This document shows positions 12,401 to 27,400 of a stretch of 64,000 bases of DNA, piece by piece (position 1 is the first letter of the stretch; every line of letters begins with the position of its first letter). Source of the DNA: Opisthorchis felineus (taxonomy: Eukaryota > Platyhelminthes > Trematoda > Opisthorchiida > Opisthorchiidae). The translations under genes were made by a program, and so were the position numbers. The stretch covers positions 106,053 through 170,052 of the forward strand of contig SJOL01008788.1 in NCBI GenBank assembly GCA_004794785.1, given 5' to 3'. A model generated the notes under the pieces. It searched no databases. It was given only the letters and a program-made list of their open reading frames with translations, and had not been told where the DNA came from.

Positions 12401-15400
12401 TCTGGGGGCGAGATGGCTCAGTGGTTAGAGCTCGAATTTACTGACCGGAAGGTCCGTGGTTCGAACCCGACCTCTATCTCTCGACTTTCCCTGTCTAGGC
12501 TTGGGCAACCTGGCAGTATCCCAGCCCTCGTGCTTCGCCCGGGTGGCATGGCAGCTAGGCAGCGAAAGGGTGTTACAGCTGAACGATTATCTTTGATCTT
12601 ATCGTCGTTTTCGTCTGAACGCTCAATTTTCAGTCAGATGCTTTATGTGTAGAAATGTTTTCTTGTAACGTATTGTTCTGTCAGGACCAATTCTCTAAAC
12701 GCTGTTAGACCTCTGACTGAGGCTCCGAGACTCCATGTTGGGAATTTTTGGTCAACTCGGTTCATATCGGTCATGTTTGGATAGTCCGGGTGACTTAACC
12801 AAACCAGTGGTACAAGCTTTATGCAACACTTGATTTTTGGCCGTGTGTTCTCTCGTCCGGAGTGTTTTCTTCAAAAGCGGTTCAATCGTTCTGTCTTATG
12901 GAATGTTCTCTCCCCGTCAGTTTCGCTCAGTTCTCCTAGTAGTGTCCTTTCAAGCGCTCCTTTGTAGCTGAGACCCTTTGGATTTTTGTCGGAATTTTCG
13001 GCCAGGTTACTGCAGGCCCTTTGACAACTTGGTTTAGGCGAAGTGTTTTACCGTCATAGGAGAAATTGAAATTTTGTTGTTCCTTTAAAAAAGGAATCTC
13101 CTTTGGAATTTTGCCACAACGCGGTAGACAGTAACAACGAGATCTGTTTAATTTCGGAAGATAAGTCGTAGAGTGTCCAGTAGCCTTATGTGTAATATGC
13201 CATTGCAGGAAAAATGTCTGCTTTTAATCCACATTCATTCTTTCGTCCAATAATGTCATCACGAAGGATCCGTTCCCCATCGTTCTTTTAACTTTTATCA
13301 AGGCGGATGATGCTGTAGATGACTGTAAACAGACGAATCCTTTGGAGGCAATGCCAACAGTTGCACAACAGGAAATAAAAAGCGCCAGGTTGACCACAAC
13401 CACCATATCTTCGGACCGGTCTGCGCCTTCTAGGGTTGGCATGGGAGCCGCCACCCCGAGACAAGAACTTCACAAGGCCGCTTCTGATTCGCAAGTTTTT
13501 GATATGAATCGTGTCGATTTTGACCTTCCACCGCTGGATGATGCTGCCACCGGAGGAATAGAGGAGCATCAACTTCCAACTTTCAATGAGTTTCATGCTA
13601 TGCTTTCCGAAGGTGGTGGGACTGTGGCTTCTAACGGCGGTGGAACGGAACAAAAAACAAACAAAGGTGAGTTGATTCATGTTCGGAGTATTGTTTTAAA
13701 AAGTCCGCACAATAATGCCCAAATAGTTTTGCTGGTCTATGGCTCCCGCGGAACCTTTGATACATCCAAACAAGGCCTTAATAAATTTGATCGATGATGC
13801 GCTTCGCGATGCATGGCATCACAAGGAAACGTCTTCATTCAGAAAGGACAACTTTGGCAGCTCGGAACGTCTTTCTTTGCAACCGCGCTTGGGGAAGCAC
13901 ATCTGGTTCCTAAACGGACTGACGTGCTCGGCGCAATGGATATGTTTTATACCAGTGGAGGAAATTCTTCCCTGAGGTGGAACAACGGCGTTTTGGAATG
14001 CATGATAAGAGTAGTTTCTCAAATCCCTATCATGTTAGTGAACATTTCGGGTAATATCAAACTGACGAAAATGAAGGACAGTGACCTGCTTGATTAAGTA
14101 GTTGTGTTCACAAGGCCAAGATCGTCGATCATGTGGCCGATAAATTAGCTTTTGTAGGCACAGTATTCGCCAGACTTTTCGCAATGCAACATAAAGCCTC
14201 AATTGTCTAGATGCAAGAGCTCAAGACAGTTCAGGGTTTATGGTTCGAGCCCCTGAATATCCTGCTGTTATTTGATTACTCCTCATCAGGCTTGGCTGTT
14301 CTGGTAACTTCGTGTCTCCGTGTTGCAGCTACGCGCTGAAAAAATGTTACAGATGAACGTCACAGCGATGATTGACATCATCGACTTCTATTTTAGATTT
14401 TCATCAGTTTTCGTGTATCCATACTTCATAGGATCGGAAAAACCCAGTCGTACCAGTCAGTCGACTACTTCACAGTCCAGGCAAGCGAGGGGCGATAATC
14501 CACCTCCTGGCCTGCACTCTTCGTCAGAATCTACCGACGAACGGAGATCGAAGTCACAGGCCACTCGTGGAAATAACCTAGCACGTGGTGAAAGCCAAAC
14601 GTCAGTGGAAGATGAACACGTGGGAAGTTTGGCTCCAGACGACTTAGCGGACAAATCATCCATGGGACAGGACTCCTCCTTTAACGTACATGATGGGGAT
14701 GGTGTTCACATGCCTTCTGGACAGGGTCGTGTTTCGTCCTCCACCGACCCAGATATCCACCGAACTGAGTCAGCACGATCCAATAGTGTCGATGGTGTCA
14801 AGTCGTCCGTTTCTACTGACGCCCCATCAGGACCTAAGTTAACCAGTTTGCGGTCAGCTGTACCCGTCACACTCAGGAGGAACGTCGCAGCAGTGGCTTG
14901 CGGTGCGAAGCTCCTTGATTCCAGTAAAGCCATTAAAAATGCGGAATCTATTCTCAACGGGAATAACGATGAGTACATGAATGTCCCCTGTAGCGCAGAG
15001 AAATGGTAAGGACTGTTCGTTTTGAAGGTTCACCTAGGATCGAATGATTTCTATATAGCGACTTTACTACAAGTTTGTAGTGTTCTAGGGTCTAGGTTTC
15101 ATTGTGCAACTTGATGGTAACCCTGTTTTCCCGCGTTTTATAGAGTTCCGTCATTCTTTTTTGAGGCGACCAAACCTGATTTGGTCACCACCACTTCAAA
15201 GTCACCTGATTTAACCAGTTCTTAAAGGCATGGTGCAGTCGTGCTGTCAATAATTAGTCGAACTGCCCAGCTATGGCTTGTTCGTAGTTGTACGCTAGGC
15301 TCTCGTTGGGTGAGGTCTGTCAAGATGTTGTGGAGTTGCATTGGTGGCGTCTTACTTCAACGTGATGCTGATGTCTATTTATTTCGTTGTTGATCGAAGG

Positions 15401-18400
15401 TGTAGGCATCCTGGAGCTATAGGTAGCTCAGTAGTCAAGGCGCGAACTTTCTGACTGGGAGGATTATCGTTCGAAACCAACCTCTGCATCCCGATTGCGT
15501 CTGTCTGGGCCTGGACAACCTGAAGTATCTCAGTCCTCGTGTTTCCTCCGGATGACATCACAGCTAGGCACCAGGAGGGCGGTACAGCTGAAAGATTGTC
15601 ATTTTATTTTGTAGGCATCTTGACATAACACTGCCTGTATGGTAGGTATCTTGTTCTTAATAGTTTTCTCTAGTGATGTAAAGCTTTTTCATGATTTCGT
15701 TTCAGTTTCTTTAATCAGGAGTTCTCTCCTCGGTTTTTGGCATTTAAACCTCTGTAATTACTGCTGTCGATGATGTAATGATCAGTGGTCGCGTGCCAAT
15801 GTATATGAACTTCATGAATGCACTAACTATCCATGGCACAGCTTTCAGTGACGACATAGTGTGCGTCAAAACTGACTAAAAAACGATGGTTCTCTAACCA
15901 GTTCGTGTGTTAGGGCTGCTGACCTCTAATTTCCATGCATCGAACTCACCGCCTAGCTTTTCGATTGTTTATATCTAGGCTAGGGCGGCCTGGCATGCTC
16001 ACGGCACATATGCATAGTTGCTATTTATCGAAAGGCTTTGGATCGGTCAGTTGTAAAGCCTTTTTGGTGCCTAGCTGCCACGACACCCGAAAGAAGCATG
16101 AGAGCTAAGATACTGCCAGGTTGCCCAAGCATAGACAGGAGCAATCGAGACGCCGGGGTTGGGTTCGAACCACGGATCTTCCGGTCAGTAAGTTTGCGCC
16201 TTAACCGCCGATCTATCCCGAGCTCATCAATTGTGTCGATTTTTAAAGTTGCCGGAGTCGTTTTCTTTTCTGCTGGGGAGTCCATGTTGAAAGCCAGTGT
16301 ACTTCTGGAGGCGCTATCTTTTGTAGCAACTGCGATTCCATTTGGTTTATGGATTGACAGTATCCTATGACTTCCCCTGCTTAAGTTAGCACTGAAACTC
16401 AAATTTTTCTCTTCATAGGTTTGTCATCGAAGTCTGTGAACCAGTTCAGTTGCGTGTGGTTGAAATGGCCAACTACGAATTGTTCTCCTCTCGCGTCAAG
16501 AGTTTCCGAGTTCTGGTCAGTGATCGGTAAGTATTTGACAGTTTTCATTTTGCGCAATCCTCCATACTACCGATTACACATAAGTTCTAGGCTTCCCATT
16601 TTCCAACGTGCACTGTGTTTTCAGGGGATGTGTATTTCATTTCCTTTTCAAGATACCTCTATGCTGGATAGCAGTAGCCCTCCGCGAGAGAACTCCATGA
16701 GGAGGGGTCACTCCTCTGAGGCCAACCGCTGGTAAATGACGCTGATAGATATGGTTATATCATGCAAACAGGTGCCGATCGTGTCTAAAAGCTATTGCGT
16801 TCACTGCGTGGTTCTCTCGCCCCCTGCCATATTAGACAAACAGAACAATTTAGCGTCAATGAACTAATTGGACTTCACCTCCAACCCGTGGCTGCCATTC
16901 CCTTGCTCTCCGTATTCTCGGTGACCGAACCTGTAGTAGCCGGAAACAGTGTACTTCGGTACACGAGTTGTAGCTGAGTAACCGAAATGAGCATCTTGCT
17001 TGTCTCTCTGTGTTCCACATAACCTCTTGTTTACTTTGTTCTTCCCTATTCCCTGAAAAGCTCAATACCCGCGTGGTGATCTATCTTGAGTGTTATAGTG
17101 CTAACGTCGAATAATCTCCCAACATACCTGAGTCGACTCAACTCACAGCTGATTTGGTTTCTTCCAAGATGCAGCGGTATTTCTGACACGGTAAACCTGA
17201 TGGGAGTTCTTAGTACTTGAACAAATGATATGTGCTGGAGAAGTCGAAGATGAGGCTCAAGAAATTAAGGATTTAACAACGTAACTCAAAACCGAAACGT
17301 TTACTACTGAGCCGTAACCTCGAGGGTTGAGGGCTCGGGCTTTTTCCGTCAGCTAACTATTCACTTGCAGTTTGTCGTCCGACATGTCGGGCGTTTCTTG
17401 GTCTATTATTCTTGGTACGCTCTGTTTCCCACCACAAAATTCCTATTTGCGAAGTGATTGAACCCACTCGCATAATGCTGCAAAACAGCAAAATTTGCGA
17501 ACTATTCACATCTAGATTTCATTTGGTCATCGCAGATTCCGCAAATCATAGATTTTTTGTGCACAACTTGTGCCACAACCACCCAAACATGGTGGTTAGG
17601 ATCGCGGTCACTCGTGAATCAGCAATGATATGAGATGTTTTGTAAGTCGACAGATCATGCAAGGGTTACCCATGAAAGTTATCCATGGTGCTGTTAAGCC
17701 ACCTTATGTTGAATGGTGAGATCCTCAAACTCTGTCCGGAAAATCATGGACGTGGATCCCTTCTCGCGGTACTGAAAATACCAAAAGTTGAAAAAGTAAC
17801 GTACGCTGATGTGTGGCTCGAGTCCAAGTGTGTCCTCCAACAAGATTTTGCAGCCTTGTAGCTTTTGGAGAAATGTTGGTCATTTATTCGCTAATCCAGG
17901 CAATTTCCCAGCCGTGCTATACTCTTTCTTCCTGCTTTTTGTTTGCGATTTATTAGGGGACAAAGGATTTCCCATGACATTCCGATGGAAACTGTCCCAG
18001 CTGTAGGCGTTGAGCGGGATCGAGATGGCTCAGTGATTAGAGCGCGAATTTACTGACCGGAAGGTCCGTGGTTCGAACCCGACCTCTGCCTCTCGACTTT
18101 CCCTGTCTAGGCTCGGACAACCTGGCAGTATCCCAGCCCTTGTGCTTCCTTCTGGTGGCAAGGCGGTTAGGCACCGAAAGGATGCTACAGCTGAATGATT
18201 ATTATTAGGGGAGGCCAAACAATGACTTGCAGCGAAGTATGAAAGCCATTACCAGCAAACTCAGCTGCGTTGGTCATTGCCGTCTCCCTGGATGGGGACC
18301 CCGAGACGGGACTCGTCAATGGTTAGAGACATTGTCAGACATGGCTCAGTCGCGTCCTCAACGGTGTTCACGCATCCAAGCTATTGCCTTCAATGCTGGC

Positions 18401-21400
18401 GTTTTAGTCTCTGTGTTTCCAGTAGACCACCTTTGATATGTAAGTGCAATTTTCCTTTCTCGGGGAAGCACCTTCCCCGGAGGTTCCCGACTCTTTTTTT
18501 CGGCAAGCGTGTTTTCTCATGCAAAGGTGAACAGTAAGAAGTGTGTCACCTGCCTTTGACGCCAAGTAGTGGAATTGTATCCGGCTGCTTCTCAACAGGT
18601 TTCCTGTGGATAGAGAGTTGCACTTCGTCTAAAGTGAATGGGCCTGATATTCATTATTCTTACGTATCAACGATACGGAGCCGAACACCGAGCAGCAGCC
18701 TCCGTCATCCAAGTCTGCAGGAACTAGTATTTTTTCCTCCAGCCCACATTGAATACAATCCACTATACACGAATATGTGTTCCTATGCAATAATGAAAAC
18801 GAATATCATGGAGACCCTGAGAAATATTGAGTTCCCACGCATTTTATCGTTTTATCGTTGCGCTGTAATACCTTCAGTTCAACTGTGAACAGTCACAGCA
18901 GATGGTTTCGATGTGCGCATCCAAAGGCAAGCTATCGGCCAAGTCAAGTCGCGTTCCCTAATATGACGGCTAAGTGCATCTGCCTTGTCTATGACATGAG
19001 CCGTTTGCTGTCCTGGTCGGCCGACCGACAGCTTCGGGCGTTACCGTTGCGATATCTTCTTTTGAGGAGTAAGTCAAAACCCTCTAAGGAATCACAAACT
19101 GTTCCCTCTTCGGTACTGATGGATTCCTCTGGCGTATCGCGATCCAAAACCATTCCGTGCCTTGAAGTGTTTAATTTTGAGGGGGAAGAACGCGAGACTC
19201 CTCCTTTGCGACTGCGCCAACTACCTGCTCCTAACTCCTCAACTGTTGCTTTCCAGGTTTGGCAAAACCCGGTAGTAATGAGGCTGTTGTAGTATTCATC
19301 ATAACTATGCACCGGAAAGCTGTCACAACTGAACAGTGTTAGCAATTTTCCTCCCACAGGTATCCAGCTAAGACCTGGGACACGATTGGTGTATTCACCG
19401 CACAGGATGTCAAAGGCTTGCAATCGTTTGACGTTTCCAGTGACACGTTGATCAAATATGTCAAGGTAAAATTACGAATTGATTTTTCGCTCTGTTTGCC
19501 TCATCAACTGGCTGACAATTCTCTGTCTAAATACACTATTTCTTATTTACAGCTTTCCCTTATTTGTGTTGTGTTGTTTTTTATTTATTCATGATAATGA
19601 AGACGGCTTTTTGTGTCTAATAAGAATCAGTAACCTCATCAATTCATCCTTTTTCGGTTCATTGATATGGGACCCGTGCATTCCTCGCTTTGACTACCGC
19701 AGATAACAGGCGTATGAGTAATATCTCCAGCCGATTGAGCTAGGCTTTTCCAACATAATTGTCGAAGCGGCGCCGACCTTCATCGTTCGCCGTAGCTGAG
19801 AGCTGAGTGTCAAGTATTAACGAGTTGACCCACGCAGATGCGAAACCTCATCAGACACCCATGCGGCACAAAGTCACCAGTGACGAGTTATCATGGCGTG
19901 AATGCCGCCTAGAGCACTCCACTGTGTTGATCTCAGTTGGGTGGCAAAATCGCTCACCTGGTGAATCGTTCCGTCAGTCTTTCCACAGCTCTCAAACCTT
20001 CCACGATCGTTCTCTCAATCCTGATTCGTGATACTCTCATAGGGGAAGTTTGTTCCTTCTTGTGCGGCGGATCGGCACCTAATCTGGTAGATTCTGCCAC
20101 GTCTTTAGGGGTGACTCGTTTGTCACATCACAAACACCCCATTCAATTGAAGCCTCAGATAATCCATTCTACCAATGCATGCGATTCAAGTCCACAGAGA
20201 TGTGCTAAATGACTCAACCTGCCTAAATAGAGACTGAACAATGACTGGGGCTCAATGCTACTCGTTCGTCGATATCACCTGGATGTCCTGGTCATTTTAG
20301 TGCGGTCAGCTTAAAGTGCAAAGTGCAGACCAAAGGTTTTCCATTTAAACGAGGTAGTGGTGAAGGCAGCCTTCCTGAAGGTCGTGCTTTGGCTTCCAGA
20401 GCACTCAGTACAGATTGTTTAATTTTCCTCTCGGGCGATATGAAGGAAATGTCCAGAGATATTGATGTCTGACTTCAGGAAACTACAAGGTCATGGTTGA
20501 TTCAGCAAACAGATCATTGTGTAATTATGTCAAAATTGGTTGACAGGTTCCTTGCATCTAGTTCAGCATCTGGTTTCTACGGTTTTTAGCGATAAATTAG
20601 CGGTGGTGGATAGTAACTAGGCTTTTCCCTGACATAACTGTGACGTTCTTCAACTGAACATGGTGATCATTTCATCTCCATGCCGGTTCTGTCCACTAAA
20701 TAAGTGCCATCTATTTCTTAGTGGTTTTGCAATATTTGAGGTTAATTAAACCGGTCTTTCTCTTCTTGAACTTCCATTCACTTCCCCAATTCCATGTTCT
20801 CTTCCTTGTCGTATTGTCTTAGTTTGAAATGCTGGAACACTACGGCTCGGAGCACTACTGTCCCATCTCCATGATTCGTCTCTTTGGCCTGGTATCTGAC
20901 GATTTGGATGACGATGACGATGAGCTCTCCATGCATCAAGTCAATCATCAACTTCCCACCGGTGGTGTTCCATCTAGCACGCTATTCGATTCCGTTCCAG
21001 CTGTCGACCCGGCTAATGTCCCATATGGTGACGCGGACTTATCCAGATCTCATCAAGGTGAGCGGTTTTCGGTTCGCGGTAAAGTTAAAATTACCGCTCG
21101 ACCCGACCATTTATCGGTGTCTAGCTGTGAGAGCTTGAAGAACCGGACTGATGTCCCTTGACCCGTAAATAAACGAACTAGGGTCGATGGACGGCCGTTT
21201 GTACACATATTCTTCTTTTTCGTAGATCGCGTTTCGTTGTTTTTTGCAGTCGGGGAAACGAACCTGAATGGAAGCATCCATGGATGATGTCCAATTATTT
21301 GCCTGGATCTACGTAACTTTGTGCTAGAGTTATATTTACTGGAAACACCCAGCCTGTCAGCGATGATGAAGACTTTTTTCAGAAACCTTTAATTGGTTGC

Positions 21401-24400
21401 TTTGGAGCCGACAGCCTGGCATTTTTTTTGGAGGCGGCATTTCAGGTTATTTTTACTGGGGGCTAGACTGTCATCACTACTCTCGGTTTGTTATGACACC
21501 CGCTCATACCAGTTTGAGGAAGTGTTATGGTTTAGGTTGATATGTTTTCTATGCCTCCGGAGCAGTTAGGACTTTCTCCAGCTCGTGTGCTTTTACTCAG
21601 AGGGAGTTGTATAAACCCTGGTTCGTTAATTTTTTTGATCCACTTCACCTTTTCAGTGCACTCTCCACTCGACCTGCTCTCATTTGAAACATCGATCGAA
21701 CATCGTTGTCTACCACAAAGCAAAATGAGACATAAACTACCGTTTTGCGAACACCTGCTTGTGTCAGGTGTGTTCACCAGCGTCCACCAAAAGAGATGAA
21801 AGACACGCTTGTACACAGTTTGGATACCAATACCCAGCGTACTCCACACCAGCCGCTGCTGGCCATGGGAACTACTCCTGCGCAAACGTCATACACGTAG
21901 AGGTTGTGTCCTTTTCATTGAGCGTTTCAGCCTGCAAGACCCGAAATCATGCCCCTTATTCGGATCTTATTCGAATTTCAACAAGACATTTACGAATTTC
22001 CCATAAGTACCGGCTATCTCTTATGAAGAGGTTTTACTAAATTCAGTGCACTGAATCAAGAGGAGGTTCATAACGGCTGATTTCATGCATCTGGGGTGTA
22101 ACGTTTATGTCCTAACGCAATCTCTTGTAAACGTAGGAAGCTTGTGGCCCACGTCGCATTGTGACATCCATGGTTTTTACTTCTAAGGTAGTGTGTCTCC
22201 CCTTTAAACCCTCTTTTCTTTTGAGGGAAGAGGTGTCTGCCCCTACTTCTACACGTGGGAACGTCTTCTTGCATACGATGCTGAATTGCACTTGTGATAT
22301 TGTCATTTAATGCGTTTTCAGTCGATCATTAGTCTTCATCTTGCCAATTTTTGTGCAGGTCTTTGAACAGCAGCTATACTGGTTTTTATGTCTGGGCTGA
22401 TAGGTCCATCAATCAGAATTTCCTCCACGTCGGCACCTGGCTTTTTTGAACTGTGCCTTTGAATCTTCATACCCATTTTTACTGGTCTTTTCACCCCTCT
22501 CTAGGTACTGATGCGGTTGAACTCCCGACGGTTCTGAACCCACCAGAATCGATGAAAATTCCTCAGGCTGATGCTTTGCGACAAACTGGTCCAACAGACT
22601 TGCCTCCGTCTTCTCAACGCGTTACAGATGATACACGTCCCGGTGAGGATACCGGCCATGGCCCGCAACAAGGTCTACCTAATCGAGCCGCACAGCTGCG
22701 TACGAAACCCCAAATGGACAGTCTTAACGATTTGAAATTGTCCGGGGAGCTCCATGGTGGTCACGCAGATTTTGAAAAAGACCGGGCTGTTTGTAAACTG
22801 GATCATTCGGAAAAATGCAGAGTCGGCACCAGTGAGGCTATTATTAATGCTGATCTGATTATTACTTTTTCAGTTAGCGCACTGTCCTCATTTGAACCTA
22901 GTACTCTTAATTGTAACCCCCCTCCCTCTTGGTTTGTGTTCTGCCTCTTTAGCAAGCTAGTTTTGACCTTTTGTCAGACGCTGATGTGTAACAGTATTAC
23001 TTAGTGATAGCTCCACACTAGTTTAAGATATGCAGACAAGGAAAGTTGTTCTGGTGGGATTTTCTGAAGGTCTGCTGTCTTTTTGCGACTGGGAAGAAGC
23101 CTTAGGAGGTCGAAAAGATTAATCGGTCTAGACGTAATGCACTACTCATAGGGTTGCTGATAAATTTTCGACAGCCCACTACCGGTTTCGTCCTGTGGTC
23201 TTATGAGGTAGGCTCAGTTCCCGACTTTTCAGCATAAACTCATCTGAGTTCCAGGTGGGTCTCAAATTGGTATGCAGATGAGTGTATTAGTCGAATAGTT
23301 CGGTCTACTTTAAGCGGTTTTTTTATAACCTTTCTTACGTAGATGGTTTGGACGGCGCTCCAGTGGACCGGATAGCAGTGACAGACACCACAACAACCAT
23401 ATCACCTCCAGTCCAGTCTATTGGTACAACTCCGATGCATCCCGTTCACGGCGATCGTTTAGCGGAGTCAGGGGTTCCAAGTCGCCAGTCATCGGCCGAT
23501 TTTGTACGCAAGACGGATGACCAGTCCTCAGCTGTAACGGAAGCAGACGGGAATTTCTTTGAAAAAATCAAAAGCGAGTCACAGATTTCCTTGCTTCCGT
23601 TGTCCTATTTCTATAAGCTATAATGAAACTGAGTCGAAAACGAACTTAGATATCTAAAGACTTTGAACATCTGTGTCTAGCTAAACTCGACTAATGTCGA
23701 AGTGAGGTGTATTAGCACATAGATACATGTTTGATTTTGCAATATTTTCCGATGATGAAACCTACCAGGGTAAAGCCAACTGTAGCTGAGACAATCCGGA
23801 GAAACACCTGTCCCTGTCGAAGGGAGCGCTCCTTAGAAGTGACATTTTTAATTGGTCCCTTAAAGTGCACTTCGATAGGTAGCTCTTTTTCAAGCGAGGC
23901 TAACCCGCAAAAGAATACTTTCACATGACCCTTCACGTGATCACTGGAGAGAGATCTAGTGTTTGGTGTCAGTCTCATCATTAACAACCTGGCCTATGAG
24001 CAGTAAATTACCATAACACCACAAACCCAACATATTTGGATTGTCACGTTGCTCACTACTCGATTATGGAAAGGTGGTTCAAAGCAGCGGAATTACTGGA
24101 AAAACGGACTACGATAGAGATAAGATAACTCAAGATAACTCAGCGGTTAAGGCGCGAACTGACCCTCCGGAAGGTCCGTGGTTCGAACCCAACCGGGGCA
24201 TCTTGACTGCTCCTGTCTAGTCTTGGGCAACTTGGCAGTATCTCCACCCCGATGTTTCCTTCGGGTGACATGGCAGTTAGGCACCGAAAGTCTGCTGTAG
24301 CTGAACCGTTATTATTACTGTTATTATTATCACGTTATTCAACGGTTGAACTGGCTAGGGTTTCTGCTTAGTTCGTGCTTAGCCATCGTGAATACGTTTT

Positions 24401-27400
24401 TTATGAAGTACATTGGAGGTGGCTACCGTCAGTTGTATGGTGCGATTCCAGACGAAAAAGTACAACCCGATGACACGAATTGAAAGGGTGCGTACGATAA
24501 AATGAGCGAACAGTGAATTAAACTATGCACCAGACTGACGTTTATCGCCCAAGGAACTGTAAAGTTAGTACAAGGTTCCAATCTCCATTTGATGAGACGG
24601 TCATGCAACTTATCTCAGCATGCGCGTCGGTGGTCGATCAACCTACCTACTTCGTTCAGCTGTAGTACCCTTTAGGTTTATAGCTGCCATGCAACTCAAA
24701 AGAGGCACGAGGGATGGAATACTTCCAGATTGTCCAAGCTTAGACAGGAGTAGTGATTAAGGCGCCAGCTTATAGACCAGAAGGTCCGTGGTTCGAATCC
24801 AATCTCAACATCTCGACTACTCCTGTCTAGGCTTGGGCAACTTGGCAGCATCTCAGCCCCGGTGTTTTCTTCGGGTGGCATAGCAGCTGGGCACGAAAAG
24901 GATGTTACAGCTGAGCAGTTATTATTATTATCTTTATTGTGGAGCAGTCGAGATGCAGAAATGAGGTTCGAACCGTGGATCTTTCGGTCAGTAAGCTCGT
25001 GCTTTAGCCACTTCACTCTTTCGAGTTCATCTGCATGCTGTATGCTGTTTAGTCCTCTTAGCAAACCGTGTTGATGCACGGACAATTCACCATAGATGCT
25101 CCACCAGAAGGAATCCCGTGTGCGGACCTATATGTTGATTGGTCACTTTCTACCGTACGACTTGACTTAACGAGTAAGCACTTGTCAATGCCTCTCCTAC
25201 TGTGTGGTCTATGCTCTCAGATGAATTGCTTATAACAATAGATTCGTTATCATGGTTGTTGATGACATATATTCTTTTCTTTCCTTGTCATCTTACTTTC
25301 AGATTTTTTTCGGAATGTGTTCAGCACTTCGTTCTTCCGAGTTACTGTACCTGAAACCAGTAAGCCCTTCATCATGCAATCTAATCATCTTGTCCCTATT
25401 GTCCCAGTAACTTCTAATTTTATGCTAAGATGTCTTATGGATGGGAGACGTTTACGGAAGTTTTGCTAGCTTTTTATTGCACGAATCCTGACAAAGCAAA
25501 GCAAATATGTGTCTATAGGTAGGGATCAAACCGGATAGGCATCACAGGGAGACACAATGAGGGGGGTGGTATTGTGTGTGTGTGTGTGTGTGTTATTTTG
25601 TGGGGGTTTAAAATGAACGTGATTAGCCCAGGTGAGCTGTCCATAGCCTGCTGTCCCTCTCTTATCTGCCATTCAACGTTGCCCCGCACAATACAACCCT
25701 GCAAAATGGTCTATTGGAAGATCTGGATTTCCTGATTGCAAGTGACCTAACAGATGTGCGTAAATTAGTCCGCTTTGACAGCTTCATCAGTCATGCCTAT
25801 TGATGATAAGTTAAGTTTATGGAGGACACAAGAGTCGCTTTTTCAACCTGCGATACACATGGCGTCAAAGAGATACCAGTAGCGGAATATAAAATACGGC
25901 AACTTGATCAGTACTGTTTGATGACTCAAATGTGCGGCGTGTGCGAAGGCTTTTCGTGTTTCACCATCCTTGTCTCCTAAGCATTCCTCGGATCTGATAG
26001 ATGCAACATTTCTTTAGGGTCCATCCATGCAGTGTATCAGTTGTCCTACAGAAGCACGTACTTCGGCACAATAGACCGGAGGACATCCCTAGGACAGCAG
26101 CATAACTCTCATCCAGCCTCTTCAAGTGTGTGGTACCTTCGGAAAACAGATAACCTAAAAAGGTAGTTTCATGTTCATTTGTTTAACCGAAACCTGAAGC
26201 TTCTATCAGGAGGGGCCTAACCCATCGTGATATACCGACTGACAGTGTGCGCAAATGTTGTTGAAGCAACCAATCTGGCTGCTGTCATTGTCACGACACT
26301 GTGTTCAAGCTCTAGCTCTCTGTCCGTTTAACTTTGCTGCTAACACGTCTTTGCATGTAATCTGCGTAGTTTACCTCTTGCAGCTGAAGCAATCTAAAGA
26401 ATTGCTCTCGGCTGATGCTTATGGACTGGCAGGATTCAAACTAGATGTGATCACATGCAAATAGGAAATCCGCTGTGCATTTCCCTTGGACTAGGGTTCA
26501 CTAGGTCTAAACAGAATCAACCATCTCCCTATCCAGCCACACAACTCGGATTTGGCACAAACTCGAGAAATATCATTGAAATGATCGACTTGTGCTAACC
26601 CGTATCTCCTTGTGCAAAACAACTTATAATTTGTTCGCGGTATTAACCGGTTGCCTGATAGGAGCCAAACCCAAAAAACATTGATATGTACGATATGTAC
26701 TCGATGGCGTCACTGTAAAGAGCAGTGTCTTATCGACCATCCAGGACAACCGCAATATGGGACAGTCTTTCACGAAACCAGATGATTTATTTGAACCGGA
26801 GGTGTAGCAATGTAGTAATGTGTGGCAATGTAAGTTTTTTTTAATGGAAACCGAACGAAACCTAGGCCCCGTGTTTTCTGAGACTTTTTTGCACGCATTT
26901 ACTTGTAAGCTGATGGTGATGAAAGGTACCTCTAGGTTCCGATATCCGTAATCGAATTGTTAGTTAGTTTGATTGATCGAACAGGCAAACAAAAGTGTTT
27001 AGCTCTGGCTTCCTTCTGACTCAGCTCTCACGCAACCCGCTTGTGGATGAGGCCTTAGCTTCTGACAGATCGTCCTGATTTAGACACGGAAAGCCAGTGG
27101 GTAGATGAACCGAACTGGGTACGTTTAGTCCAAAGCTCATAGCCTAACCCTTGTGCTTTCTCGAGTTCATTTCGTTCAGTAATTCTTATATCGTCAGCAA
27201 AGCTGAGTCGAACTATAGTGCAAATTCGAGGGATCACTCAGTCTGATGTTGTGACTTAGAAACTTGTTAACTACGTCTAAAAAGTAAGCATTTGTATTCG
27301 TGCATGCTAGCGATACTGGTGTTCAACTTGAAGGTAGTGTTTACATTCTAGATTTGCAGTTGAGTTCGGAATTCCTGGAGAACGTAGGAGATGTCACTGC

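Noticed and set aside
13739..14097. Open plus-strand frames after exon 2
   Set aside because: They lie in the intron between two phase-matched exons and show no acceptor or donor in phase.
27055..27237. Reverse transcriptase motif ([11 protein letters not shown]) on the minus strand
   Set aside because: Only the FADD-like tetrad fits; neither flank contains other RT motifs in any frame.
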